Positions 40,748-50,377 are shown, numbered from the stretch's first letter. The stretch is DNA of 64,000 nt from an uncultured Nitratifractor sp. (GCA_947311565.1 CAMZLH010000009.1:1-64000), one strand, 5' to 3'. Notes: generated by a model from the sequence alone, not told the origin. Translations and numbers: made by a program.

Positions 40748-42106
40748 ATGTATTTTATAGATAAGTCAAGCCAAACTCCAATATATAAACAGTTGTACCA
40801 AGAGTTACAGAAAGATATTTTGCAAAATTATAAGCCAAATCAAAAGCTTCCTTCTATTCGCAAACTTGCAACTATTTATAACATTAGCAAAAATAGTGTA
40901 GCAAAGGCATATTCACAACTTGAGATTGAAGGGTTTATCCAAAGCAAGCCTAAAAGTGGCTATTTTGTATCTAAAATAGACTACAAAGAGTTTAAAAGCA
41001 CTACCAAAACAGAGAGACCAAAACTAGAAGAGTATAAATACGACTTCTTCCCAGCTCACTTAGAAAACGCCACATTTCCTTATAAAATTTGGAAAAGAGT
41101 ATACAACAAAGTTATTAACGAAAATACAAACTTTGGCTTCTACCCCAATGGGCAAGGAGAATTTGAATTAAGAGAGCAAATAGCCCTATATCTAAACAAA
41201 CACAGAGCCACAAAAGCAGATGCACAAAATATTGTAATTACGCACGGATTTATAGACTCTCTAAACCTAATTGCAAAGCTAACAAAACCAAAGCTAAAGC
41301 ACTTTGCAACTGAACTACCTGGCTATCATATAGCACACAAATGTTTTAGTGAGTTTGGGTTTTATATATCTTTTATAAATGTTAAAAGTGATGGTATAGA
41401 TTTACAACAACTAAAAAACAGCCAAGCAAATATTGTATATATAACTCCATCACACCAATACCCTCTTGGTGTCACAATGCCAATTAGCAACCGATTGCAA
41501 TTAATTGAGCATATAAACAAAATAGATGGTCTAATTTTAGAAGATGACTACGATAGTGAAATGCGATACAACACTCAACCAATTCCATCTTTACAAGGTT
41601 TAAATAAAGAAAGAGTAGCCTACCTTGGAACATTTGCAAAAGCACTCTCACCAGCAATTAGAGTTGGCTTTATTCTCTTGCCAAATTGGCTATTAAAAGT
41701 TTACAAAAACCACTATGATAGTCATTTTTGTCATGTTAGCATAGATACTCAAAAAACTTTAGCAGCTTTTATAAAAGAAGGGCATTTAGAACAACATATA
41801 AGACGATTAAGAAACTTAAATCGAAAAAAACACAATCTTATGCTAGAGTGCTTAAAGTGTTTAAATCATTATGAAATCTTAGCTAAAGATGGAGGTTTAA
41901 GTATAATAATAACTCCTTCAAAACCCTTTGACTGGCAAAAGCTAAAAAGACTATGCAAAGACCAAAAGCTAAAAATATACTTAATGCAAGAGCGAAGTGG
42001 TAGCAAACAAGAAGCCTTAAGAGTTGGCTTTGGAGGCTTAAATTTAAACGATATTCCAAAAGCAATAGAGGCAATAGGTAGAGTTTGGAATGAGTGTTTT
42101 ATATAA
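40748..42106 (+). CDS. MocR/PdxR-type GntR regulator with aminotransferase domain
   Basis: wHTH LPSIRKLATIYNISKNSVAKAYSQLEIEGFIQSKPKSGYFV plus PLP-fold YLGTFAKALSPAIRVGF. Confidence 0.92.
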   Translation: MYFIDKSSQTPIYKQLYQELQKDILQNYKPNQKLPSIRKLATIYNISKNSVAKAYSQLEIEGFIQSKPKSGYFVSKIDYKEFKSTTKTERPKLEEYKYDFFPAHLENATFPYKIWKRVYNKVINENTNFGFYPNGQGEFELREQIALYLNKHRATKADAQNIVITHGFIDSLNLIAKLTKPKLKHFATELPGYHIAHKCFSEFGFYISFINVKSDGIDLQQLKNSQANIVYITPSHQYPLGVTMPISNRLQLIEHINKIDGLILEDDYDSEMRYNTQPIPSLQGLNKERVAYLGTFAKALSPAIRVGFILLPNWLLKVYKNHYDSHFCHVSIDTQKTLAAFIKEGHLEQHIRRLRNLNRKKHNLMLECLKCLNHYEILAKDGGLSIIITPSKPFDWQKLKRLCKDQKLKIYLMQERSGSKQEALRVGFGGLNLNDIPKAIEAIGRVWNECFI

Positions 42107-42124
42107 AAAAGATACAATAATACC

Positions 42125-42397
42125 ATGAATAAAACAGAATTTTACACAAAACTAAAATCTCTACCTAATGGAGCTTATTTTATTAGATATAAAGATAGAA
42201 AATATCTATTAAGCAAAGATACTCTATTAGATGATAAACTAATAAAGATATATGCAAAAGAGCTTGGAGGGGTAGATATTGTTAGTGGAAACTACTATAT
42301 TACAATTAAAAACGGCACTCTAAAGCCTTGTGAGATGAGCGAAAAAAAGGTTATAGACTTTATCTTAGGGCTAACAGTTAATATACTACCGAACTAA
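42125..42397 (+). CDS. Hypothetical protein, 90 aa
   Basis: ORF with own ATG just after the MocR gene; no recognised family. Confidence 0.5.
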   Translation: MNKTEFYTKLKSLPNGAYFIRYKDRKYLLSKDTLLDDKLIKIYAKELGGVDIVSGNYYITIKNGTLKPCEMSEKKVIDFILGLTVNILPN

Positions 42398-42649
42398 TTA
42401 AATAGATAATTTTAGATATAGTGATTTTGTTCATAATCAAGCTATATTTTCGAAGGACTAGCCGTAGCTAAGATGCCTTAAATATTTTATGCAAGATTAC
42501 GTTAAAAAAACCCACACTTGTGGTATAACTAGCTTTTTAGCTTATGTCGTTACTCTTTTTGCCAAAGATGTGGCTAGGGTTTTAAATAGTGCCTAGCCTA
42601 TATAAAAAATAGTGATGTAGTGAATTCCTAAGATAATTGGAGGCTTCGA

Positions 42650-42928
42650 TTAGCTATCCATCTTGCCAATAGCACAGCTTACAAAACTTTTTGCTTTTGC
42701 AGTAGTATTTTCTACAAAACCTAAATTCTCATCGCTCATTGGATAACCTAGAGATTTTAGTGCCTCTCTTAACTCATCAACTCTATCATCATTAATCTCT
42801 AAAGTTATCTCCCTTGGCATTACATCTAAATTTACCTCTACATCACCAAACTTTGATTCTAATTTTGTCTTAAGTGTATTTGCACACCCACCACACTTTA
42901 CATTTAATACTTCAAATGTTTTTTTCAT
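42650..42928 (-). CDS. Heavy-metal-associated (CopZ-like) protein
   Basis: MKKTFEVLNVKCGGCANTLKTKLESKFGDVEV; C-terminal extension beyond HMA domain. Confidence 0.85.
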   Translation of the reverse strand: MKKTFEVLNVKCGGCANTLKTKLESKFGDVEVNLDVMPREITLEINDDRVDELREALKSLGYPMSDENLGFVENTTAKAKSFVSCAIGKMDS

Positions 42929-42939
42929 AATCTATCCTT

Positions 42940-43353
42940 CTATTTAATTTTATAGAACTCATCATAATCTTTGCGAACTCTATCAGCCCATAAAGAGTGA
43001 ATATATTTTAATACATTTTCTATCTCTTTGTTGCTTAATTTATCTTTAAATGGTGGCATCCAGCCAACATAACCTTTACCATAGGTAGCACCACCTCTTT
43101 TTATTATCTGCTTTAAAAGCTCTGGCTTATGGTGCCAAGTGTGTGCAGTACCGTTTAATGGTGGTGGTTTCATCTTTCCGTTTGGCAGTTTCTCTCGCCA
43201 GTTACCCTTGGGACCAACCCCCTCTTTTCCATGACATACAGCACAATTTTTTGTAAAAAGCTCTTTACCTTTTACAATATCTTCTTTATCATACCAGCTA
43301 TCACCTGCATATATTACGGTTGTAAATAGTGGTACTAAAATTAACTTTTTCAC
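42940..43353 (-). CDS. Periplasmic c-type cytochrome
   Basis: GKELFTKNCAVCHGKEGVGPKG (CxxCH), GWMPPFKDKLSNKEIENVLKYIHSLW. Confidence 0.93.
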   Translation of the reverse strand: MKKLILVPLFTTVIYAGDSWYDKEDIVKGKELFTKNCAVCHGKEGVGPKGNWREKLPNGKMKPPPLNGTAHTWHHKPELLKQIIKRGGATYGKGYVGWMPPFKDKLSNKEIENVLKYIHSLWADRVRKDYDEFYKIK

Positions 43354-43354
43354 T

Positions 43355-43604
43355 CTACTTACCTTTAGATTTTTGATTACTTGCTATAAAACTATCAATT
43401 GAGCTTTTTAGACTACTATATTCACTACTATTTAAAATATCTTCTGCAATAGATGAGTAGTCTTTATTAATTACACCTTGTCCAAAAAAGTCTCCACTAA
43501 CAGCATCGCTATGAGCAGATATTACATCATAGGCACATCTATTTGTAGCTACTTTAGATATTACTACTACTTTTAAATTTTGTTCAATACACTCAAAAAT
43601 TCAT
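43355..43604 (-). pseudogene. Small frameshifted or start-less ORF between cytochrome c and multicopper oxidase genes
   Basis: Open reading IFECIEQNLKVVVISKVATNRCAYDVISAHSDAVSGDFFGQGVINKDYSSIAEDILNSSEYSSLKSSIDSFIASNQKSKGK* with upstream TGA; only nearby ATG (43602-43604) is in another frame (MNEFLSVLNKI*). Confidence 0.45.
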
Positions 43605-43629
43605 TAATTATTAAACAATAAACAAAATC

Positions 43630-45096
43630 CTAAACAACCACAAACTGCCCCATCATTCCTGCATCTTCATGCTCTAATATATGGCAATGATACATAAAAG
43701 GATTTTTGCTATCGCTGTAATCTATATGTTTTACAAGAACTCTAACTATATCATCTGGTGCTATAAAGACTGTATCTTTGTAGCCTCTCTCCCAAGCTCT
43801 AGGAGTTTTGCCGTTTCTGCTTATTACTCTAAAGTGAGTGCCATGCATATGAAAGTTATGATCCATCTGCATCATGCCTCTACTTTGTATCTCCCAAATC
43901 TCATATTCATCTTTTTTTATTGCAAAATTTATTTTGTTTATATCCATAGATTCCCCATTAATCACAAGTTTTCCTGGACCTCTAACACTTAATTCAAACT
44001 TTCTTGTTCTAACAGCTTTTTTTGTATCTATTGGATCTAGTGTTGTTAGTTTAGATGGCAAAGTTACATTTGAGTTAGATTTTTTATTTACTCTAACCTC
44101 TAAAATATTTGCTCCGCTATTGCTATCAACTAAGTGTATCTTTTCACCTTTGTGATCTTTTAGGTTTAGCATAACCTCAACTCTCTCAGCAGGGCTTAAA
44201 ATCACACTATCAACTGCAACTGGTTTTTCTAAAAAAGAGTTATCAGATGCAATCACATGCATATCAATTCCCTCTTTTGTACTCAAATTATAAAATCTTG
44301 AGTTTGAACCATTTAATATTCTAAGTCTTACCCATCCATTTTCAGCATCAAAATATGGTGCTATCGTTCCATTTACAAGTAGTGTATCGCCCTTGAATCC
44401 ATGCATTACAGTTGGCATAGATTTGGAATAAACAAACTGCCCACTTTTACTAAATAGCCTATCTTGAAGCACTAATGGAATATCATCAACACCATATCTT
44501 TTTGGTAAAGGAAGAGCTCTTGACTCACTGTCATCTATTATTATAAGCCCTGCTAATCCCATTAAAACATGCTCTGCAGTTTTATTCATTATGTGTGGAT
44601 GATACCAGTTTGTGCAAGCTTTTTGTTTTACTGTATATTTAGCACTCCAAGTAGTTCCAGCCTTAATTATCTGATGCGCTCCACCATCCATTTTTGCAGG
44701 TAGGTGCATTCCATGCCCATGTATTGTTGTAGCCTCATCCAAAGAGTTATGCCAGTTTAAAGATACCTTTTCACCAACATTTAACCTAATAGTTGGTCCA
44801 AGATAAGAGCCATTAACTCCCCAAGTAGCAGTCTTGAAACCTTTAAGAAAACCACTATGGGAACTATTTAATTTTAAGTTATACTCTCTAATTCCATTCT
44901 TTAAGACTCCTTTAATTTCTGGTGGAATTAGAAGTTTATTTGTAGCTTTATAATTTTTTAAACCAACTCCACCCATAGAACCCATACCTCTGCCACTCAT
45001 TATAACACCATTACCCATCATACCCCGAGCATATAGAGCAACAGCTCCAATACCAGATAGCGCAATAGTTCTAGCTATAAAATCTCTTCTTCTCAT
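43630..45096 (-). CDS. Multicopper oxidase (CueO-like), Tat-exported
   Basis: MRRRDFIARTIALSG Tat-like signal; HGHGMHLP, WYHPH, HMHGTHF, MYHCHILEHEDAGMMGQF copper ligands. Confidence 0.93.
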   Translation of the reverse strand: MRRRDFIARTIALSGIGAVALYARGMMGNGVIMSGRGMGSMGGVGLKNYKATNKLLIPPEIKGVLKNGIREYNLKLNSSHSGFLKGFKTATWGVNGSYLGPTIRLNVGEKVSLNWHNSLDEATTIHGHGMHLPAKMDGGAHQIIKAGTTWSAKYTVKQKACTNWYHPHIMNKTAEHVLMGLAGLIIIDDSESRALPLPKRYGVDDIPLVLQDRLFSKSGQFVYSKSMPTVMHGFKGDTLLVNGTIAPYFDAENGWVRLRILNGSNSRFYNLSTKEGIDMHVIASDNSFLEKPVAVDSVILSPAERVEVMLNLKDHKGEKIHLVDSNSGANILEVRVNKKSNSNVTLPSKLTTLDPIDTKKAVRTRKFELSVRGPGKLVINGESMDINKINFAIKKDEYEIWEIQSRGMMQMDHNFHMHGTHFRVISRNGKTPRAWERGYKDTVFIAPDDIVRVLVKHIDYSDSKNPFMYHCHILEHEDAGMMGQFVVV

Positions 45097-45195
45097 AATA
45101 TCTCCTAATTTATATATGTGTAACATATTAACAAAAATAATATGTAGTTAGTATGTAATATAATTATTATTAATATATATTAAATACTAATTGGC

Positions 45196-45201
45196 TATAA
45201 T
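45196..45201 (+). promoter_or_regulatory. -10 hexamer TATAAT upstream of rhodanese gene
   Basis: ttggcTATAATttttt, 20 nt before ATG. Confidence 0.4.
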
Positions 45202-45220
45202 TTTTTTAAAAAGGTCTATT

Positions 45221-45907
45221 ATGAAAAAAAATATTTTTTTAGTACCATTATTTCTAACTTTAAATCTACTAGCAGGTAGTTTAGCTAAAGATGGTGTAGA
45301 GATTACTATTACTAATAGTGATGGTAAAAAAGAGAGTATAGAGATTTATAGGGATCTTCCTGATGATTGTACTTTAGATGTTAAATTTAATCCTAAAACA
45401 CTTTGGGGCGAAGCATACGCTAGTAGTAAAATTCCAAAAGAGTGCAAAGTAACAATTGTCTCAGCTATTGGAAAGGTTTCTCCAATGAAGATTGCAGAAG
45501 GTATAGAGACATATGGAGAGTTAGAAGTTTTACAATTTTTAAAGCAGATGCAAAGCTCTAAAAATATGCTTTTAATTGATAGTAGAACATCTAACTGGTA
45601 TAAATATCAAACAATCCCTAGTGCTATTAATATTCCATATACATACTTTACAAAGCCAGATAAATTTAGTAGCCAATTTAGTAACTCTCTTAAATTAATG
45701 GGTATAACTAAGCAAAAAAATGACTATAATTTTAAAGATGCAAAAACTATTCTACTATTTTGCAACGGTCCATGGTGTGGGCAGTCACCAGTAATGATTA
45801 AAAAACTTTTAAAACTTGGTTATCCTTCTTCTAAAATTAAGTGGTATCGTGGTGGTATGCATAGTTGGTTGAGTCTAAATTTTATATCAACTAAAGATAA
45901 AGAGTAA
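45221..45907 (+). CDS. Exported rhodanese-domain protein
   Basis: Signal peptide; LLIDSRTSNWYKYQTIPSAINIPYTYF, ILLFCNGPWCGQSPVMIKKLLKLGYPSSKIKWYRGGMHSW. Confidence 0.85.
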   Translation: MKKNIFLVPLFLTLNLLAGSLAKDGVEITITNSDGKKESIEIYRDLPDDCTLDVKFNPKTLWGEAYASSKIPKECKVTIVSAIGKVSPMKIAEGIETYGELEVLQFLKQMQSSKNMLLIDSRTSNWYKYQTIPSAINIPYTYFTKPDKFSSQFSNSLKLMGITKQKNDYNFKDAKTILLFCNGPWCGQSPVMIKKLLKLGYPSSKIKWYRGGMHSWLSLNFISTKDKE

Positions 45908-45937
45908 AAACTTTAAAGTAGTTCTAAATAATAAATC

Positions 45938-45953
45938 AAAAGAGTCCTCTTTT
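45938..45953 (+). terminator. Hairpin AAAAGA-GTCC-TCTTTT after rhodanese gene
   Basis: 6-bp perfect stem, 4-nt loop. Confidence 0.4.
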
Positions 45954-45956
45954 AAC

Positions 45957-46043
45957 TAGTAGAAGGTATCAAAAATTTAAGTTTAGGGAGGAGGAAAGCT
46001 TAAATATCATTATATAATGTTAATTAAAATATACCTTCTACTA
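45957..46043. other. Nested inverted-repeat element (candidate small RNA or leader structure)
   Basis: Outer 13-bp perfect IR TAGTAGAAGGTAT (45957-45969)/ATACCTTCTACTA (46031-46043); inner stem ATTTAAGTTT (45975-45984)/AAGCTTAAAT (45996-46005) with loop AGGGAGGAGGA. Confidence 0.55.
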
Positions 46044-46092
46044 AACAGAGTATACAGTTACTCTATGTAGTAAGTATGAATTAGGAGCCTAA

Positions 46093-46560
46093 ATGGAAAA
46101 TTTTTTAATAAAAAGTTCAACAATTATTATATACTTGCATATTTTTTCTGCAATTATATGGATTGGTGGTATGATAACAATAAGAGTTGCAGTTCACCCT
46201 GCTTTACAAAGCATAGATAGTGCTAAATTAAAAATTGGAACAACCCTACAAATTATTGAGAGACTATTTAACCTAGTTCTACCTTTTATAGTTATCCTAA
46301 TAGTAAGTGCTCTAATTTATGAAATATATTATAATATTAAATCACCTATAGTTCATTTTAAAGAGGCTATATGGACAATTATGACAATAAACTTTACTAT
46401 TATGTATATAAAAAGGTTAAAAGCTCAAAAACAATTTGATATAGGTAATATACAATTAGCTAAAAAAAGCTTATCTATAATCTCAAGGGTACTTCTTCCT
46501 ATAAATATATTTTTAGGTATATCAGCAACTATTTTAGGAATAATATTAAGAGGCTTTTAG
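46093..46560 (+). CDS. Four-TM CopD-like membrane protein
   Basis: YLHIFSAIIWIGGMITIRVAVHPAL and following hydrophobic helices. Confidence 0.6.
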   Translation: MENFLIKSSTIIIYLHIFSAIIWIGGMITIRVAVHPALQSIDSAKLKIGTTLQIIERLFNLVLPFIVILIVSALIYEIYYNIKSPIVHFKEAIWTIMTINFTIMYIKRLKAQKQFDIGNIQLAKKSLSIISRVLLPINIFLGISATILGIILRGF

Positions 46561-47730
46561 ATTATTAAAATCTAATACTACCTCTGTACCTTCTTTATAT
46601 TTTGAATCTATAGTGAATATAATTTTATTATCTTTAGCTATCTGAGATACAATACTCAAACCTATTCCAAAACCGCCTCTCTCTTTATTTGCTCGTTTAT
46701 ATCTCTTTAAAATCTCATCTAATTCATCTTTTTTTATTCCAATACCATAATCTTTAATCACTAATCTACAACCACACAATACAATATCTATTTTACTATT
46801 TGGATTACTATACTTAATTGCATTAGATAAAATATTATCTATTAATCTCTTAAGCAACTCACGATTAATTTTAATACTACATGGCTCTAAATTTGTATAT
46901 ATGCTAATCTTAGAGTACTTTGCAATTGGCTCAATATCTTCAATTTGATTTTTTACAAATTGTATTAAATCTACTACTTCAATATTTTTAGATAAAGATT
47001 GTGTATCTAACCTATATGAGAGAGTACTATATGTACTACTTAATCTTTTTGCACTTGCTTTTAATCGTAGTAACTTTTTATTATCAATATCTTTTAGCTG
47101 CTCTACGGTCATAAGTATTGCACTAATTGGAGTATTTAACTCATGTGTTGTATCTTCTATAAATCTATCTAGAGCATCAATTTTTTCTCTAATTGGTTTC
47201 ATAAAAAGTTTAGATAGATAGTATCCAATTATAGACATAAATATAAAAGATATTAAGATAATTAATGCTATTTTTATCTTTAAAGCAGATAATTTATCTT
47301 TTAATTCACTCTCTTGAAGTATTAAGTATTTAACATTTAAAAACTTAAAAAATGGGGGTTTTATCATACTAAAACAGTTATCATCTCCAACTACAAAACT
47401 ACCTTCAAAGCTTGGTTTATTACTTAATTCACTATATATAGAGTTAAAGTTTTTATCAAAAAAACCAACTTTAAACCTGCTACTTCTTACAGACTTTAAT
47501 ATCTCAATTGGATCAACAATTGCTGTTGTCATCATTATATTTGCTAATTTAGACTCTATAACTCTAGCTTCATACTGCATCTCAAACTTTAAAGAACTCT
47601 GCATAGACTCTGAATTATTTTTAAAAAATAGCCAACCAATTATTATAAGTAAAATAGATACAGATCCTAAGTATATAGATAAAAATCTATATAGCGACCT
47701 CTTCTCATAGTTGGTTAATTCTATAACCAT
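46546..47730 (-). CDS. Sensor histidine kinase
   Basis: FIEDTTHELNTPISAILMTVEQL H-box, LIDNILSNAIKYSN, GGFGIGLSIVSQI. Confidence 0.93.
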   Translation of the reverse strand: MVIELTNYEKRSLYRFLSIYLGSVSILLIIIGWLFFKNNSESMQSSLKFEMQYEARVIESKLANIMMTTAIVDPIEILKSVRSSRFKVGFFDKNFNSIYSELSNKPSFEGSFVVGDDNCFSMIKPPFFKFLNVKYLILQESELKDKLSALKIKIALIILISFIFMSIIGYYLSKLFMKPIREKIDALDRFIEDTTHELNTPISAILMTVEQLKDIDNKKLLRLKASAKRLSSTYSTLSYRLDTQSLSKNIEVVDLIQFVKNQIEDIEPIAKYSKISIYTNLEPCSIKINRELLKRLIDNILSNAIKYSNPNSKIDIVLCGCRLVIKDYGIGIKKDELDEILKRYKRANKERGGFGIGLSIVSQIAKDNKIIFTIDSKYKEGTEVVLDFNNLKAS

Positions 47731-48364
47731 CTCCTTTTATATTCTCTATAATATCATCGCCAAGTACTTTTCGTAAATTCTTAATATATGTTCTTATAGT
47801 TGCATATGTTGGTAATTCACTATCACCCCATACATTAAATATTATATCATCAAAGCTTACAATATCGCCATTACGCTCTATTAAATATTGCAGTATCATT
47901 GACTCTTTAGATTTTAATTTTATCTCACTACCATTATTAATAACAATCTGCTTTCTAGGATAAAAGAGTCTATCTTTAAACTCTATATAATCCTGTTTTG
48001 AAACTCTACTTAAGTGATGTTCTACTCTAATTTTTAACTCTTCTAAATCAAATGGTTTTTTAAGATAGTCATTAACTCCAAAACTAAAGGCTTTCTCTAA
48101 ATTTTTAGCCTCTGTCAGAGATGTTATAAATATAACAGGTGTACTATTTTTGAGCTCTTTTTTAATATACTTTACAATCTCAAAACCGTTAATATTCGGA
48201 ACATTTACATCTAGTAGTAACATATCGTATCTATATTTTAATATAGAGTCCAATGCACTCTCACCATCAAAGTGACAATCAACACTATATCCATTTTCAA
48301 CTAAATACTCTTCGATAATCTCTTGTAGTATTAAGTCATCTTCTAATAATAATATCTTTTTCAT
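47705..48364 (-). CDS. OmpR-family response regulator
   Basis: KILLLEDDLILQEIIEEYL, YDMLLLDVNVPNINGFEIV, C-terminal wHTH. Confidence 0.95.
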   Translation of the reverse strand: MKKILLLEDDLILQEIIEEYLVENGYSVDCHFDGESALDSILKYRYDMLLLDVNVPNINGFEIVKYIKKELKNSTPVIFITSLTEAKNLEKAFSFGVNDYLKKPFDLEELKIRVEHHLSRVSKQDYIEFKDRLFYPRKQIVINNGSEIKLKSKESMILQYLIERNGDIVSFDDIIFNVWGDSELPTYATIRTYIKNLRKVLGDDIIENIKGDGYRINQL

Positions 48365-48395
48365 ATATCAATTGTACAATATTTTGTGTGTAGTT

Positions 48396-48965
48396 TTATA
48401 TTTTTCTAACTGCTATTGCTGCTTTTTTCATTCTATAGCTCTCAAAACTCTCATTAGTAAACTCATTATACTCTAATATCTCAAAGCCATCTTTGAATAT
48501 CTGCTTTAGCTCTCCTTTTTTTAATAAAAAGTTAGGATTTGACTCTTTTTTTTCATTATCTTTATCATCTAGATATGTCTCTACAATATATACTCCTCCT
48601 AATTCTAAACTACTTTTTGTCCTCTCAATCAACCCTCTATCTAAATAGTTACATTTAACAATAATATTATATCTATCTTTAAAGATATAATCATCTAGAT
48701 CTGCCTCTATAGTATTAACACCAAAATTTATACGGCTATTTAATATATCTAATGCCTCTTTAGATATATCAATAGAGTCTACACTAAATCCTCTATTTGC
48801 AAGATATATAGAGTTTCTTCCAACACCACATGCTAAATCTAATGCTTTTAATCCACCACCAACTGTTGCATATTTTTTTACAAAAAGAGTAGCTTCTCTT
48901 GGCTCTAATAGAGTTGGAATTTGATTATACTTTTTATCCCACTTTTCTTTATCTTTTATACTCAT
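48396..48965 (-). CDS. Class I SAM methyltransferase (TehB-like)
   Basis: KALDLACGVGRNSIYLANRGFSVDSIDIS. Confidence 0.85.
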   Translation of the reverse strand: MSIKDKEKWDKKYNQIPTLLEPREATLFVKKYATVGGGLKALDLACGVGRNSIYLANRGFSVDSIDISKEALDILNSRINFGVNTIEADLDDYIFKDRYNIIVKCNYLDRGLIERTKSSLELGGVYIVETYLDDKDNEKKESNPNFLLKKGELKQIFKDGFEILEYNEFTNESFESYRMKKAAIAVRKI

Positions 48966-50377
48966 AATTTACGACACCTCTCTCCTAATATCTCTGGATA
49001 ATTTAAACGCTTTGCAATATCTTTTGCTCTTTTTGTAATTGAATCTTCATCTAAAAGATTTAAATTATCTATATTAAAGATCTCCTCTTTAAACTCTAAA
49101 CTAAACTCTTTTTTTATATCTTTTACTATAGCACTTGTCATATCATTAACAGATGAGACTTTAACTATCTCACATCTTGCATATCTATCTAAAGGAAAAC
49201 TTACCTCAGCAACCCTTAATGTAGGGTCATTACCTGGTATCTGTTGTGCTCCAAAAAGGGGTTTAGATGCAACTTTAGCACTCTTAAATTTTGGAAAAAA
49301 ATTACTCAAATATTCAACTGCTTTTTTTGTTCTACTATCTCTAAGCTCAATATCCCACCCATTATCAATTATATCTATAAACTTTTTATCAAGTTTTGGA
49401 TATGAACTTGAACCTTTACTAGATACTAATCCATCACTAAAAAGAGTTATATCTGGTGTCATAGCGTGCAGTTGTACTACACCACTACAATATGGTGTAA
49501 ACTGTCCCATTCCCCTATTTGTTCCCCTAATACCATGAAATATTACCTCTGGCCATACATCACACCTATCTTCCCAGATAGATGTATATGCTGCTTTAAA
49601 CTCTACTAAACGAATCTCTTCTACTCCTAGTATATCATCAATTACACCTGTTTTAAAACCAGCTGCATTTATAAGATAATCTACCTCTACTTTAGAACTC
49701 TCTCTGCCACAATACTCAACAATATAGCTACTCTCACTTTTATTAACATCTATCACTTTTGTATCTCGTAAAATCTTTACATTTGGCATATTCTCTAGAG
49801 CTAAACCACCATTTGCTGCTACTCTAAAGAGATTAATTCCATACTCTTGAATTAAAATTATAGGAAATTTAATTCTATTAAAGTCTAAATTTTTAGCAAA
49901 GGGTATCATCCAATCACTACTGTTTTGTGGGTTTTTAAGTGGTTCTTTTTTAGCTAAGAGTAAAAGTTCCTCTTTACTAAAAATCTCATAATAGTTATCT
50001 GCTTCTCCAAGTACCTTATTAGTGTTATCTTTTTGAATTAACTCTTTATACTCTTGCTTTAGTATCTCTAATCTATCTAGTAGATCTAATGGCTCATGAG
50101 GATCATATATTGGCGTAGCAAATATAGTTGGTCTCTTATCGATAGAGAAGGGGTATAGTTTAGCAAAATCAATAGATTGTCTTAAAAGTGTAGTGCATTG
50201 AGAGTCACTAATCTCTCTATAAAGATTACCACCAGCATGTAAGTGACAAAAGGGTGGACCACTTATAAATGCACTTTTAGCCTCGAATATTATAACATCT
50301 AAACCTAAATTTCCAAGAGTTAAAGCAGCTGTAAGCCCAGCTACTCCTCCACCAACAATTGCTACTTTTACAGCCAT
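48962..50377 (-). CDS. FAD-dependent oxidoreductase (DAO-like)
   Basis: VAIVGGGVAGLTAALTLGNLGLDVIIFEAK; VDYLINAAGFKTGVIDD. Confidence 0.8.
   Translation of the reverse strand: MAVKVAIVGGGVAGLTAALTLGNLGLDVIIFEAKSAFISGPPFCHLHAGGNLYREISDSQCTTLLRQSIDFAKLYPFSIDKRPTIFATPIYDPHEPLDLLDRLEILKQEYKELIQKDNTNKVLGEADNYYEIFSKEELLLLAKKEPLKNPQNSSDWMIPFAKNLDFNRIKFPIILIQEYGINLFRVAANGGLALENMPNVKILRDTKVIDVNKSESSYIVEYCGRESSKVEVDYLINAAGFKTGVIDDILGVEEIRLVEFKAAYTSIWEDRCDVWPEVIFHGIRGTNRGMGQFTPYCSGVVQLHAMTPDITLFSDGLVSSKGSSSYPKLDKKFIDIIDNGWDIELRDSRTKKAVEYLSNFFPKFKSAKVASKPLFGAQQIPGNDPTLRVAEVSFPLDRYARCEIVKVSSVNDMTSAIVKDIKKEFSLEFKEEIFNIDNLNLLDEDSITKRAKDIAKRLNYPEILGERCRKL

Noticed and set aside
41869-42126. Minus ORFs 41869..42126 and 41883..42074
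   Set aside because: Antisense to the C-terminus of the MocR-type regulator; no independent support.
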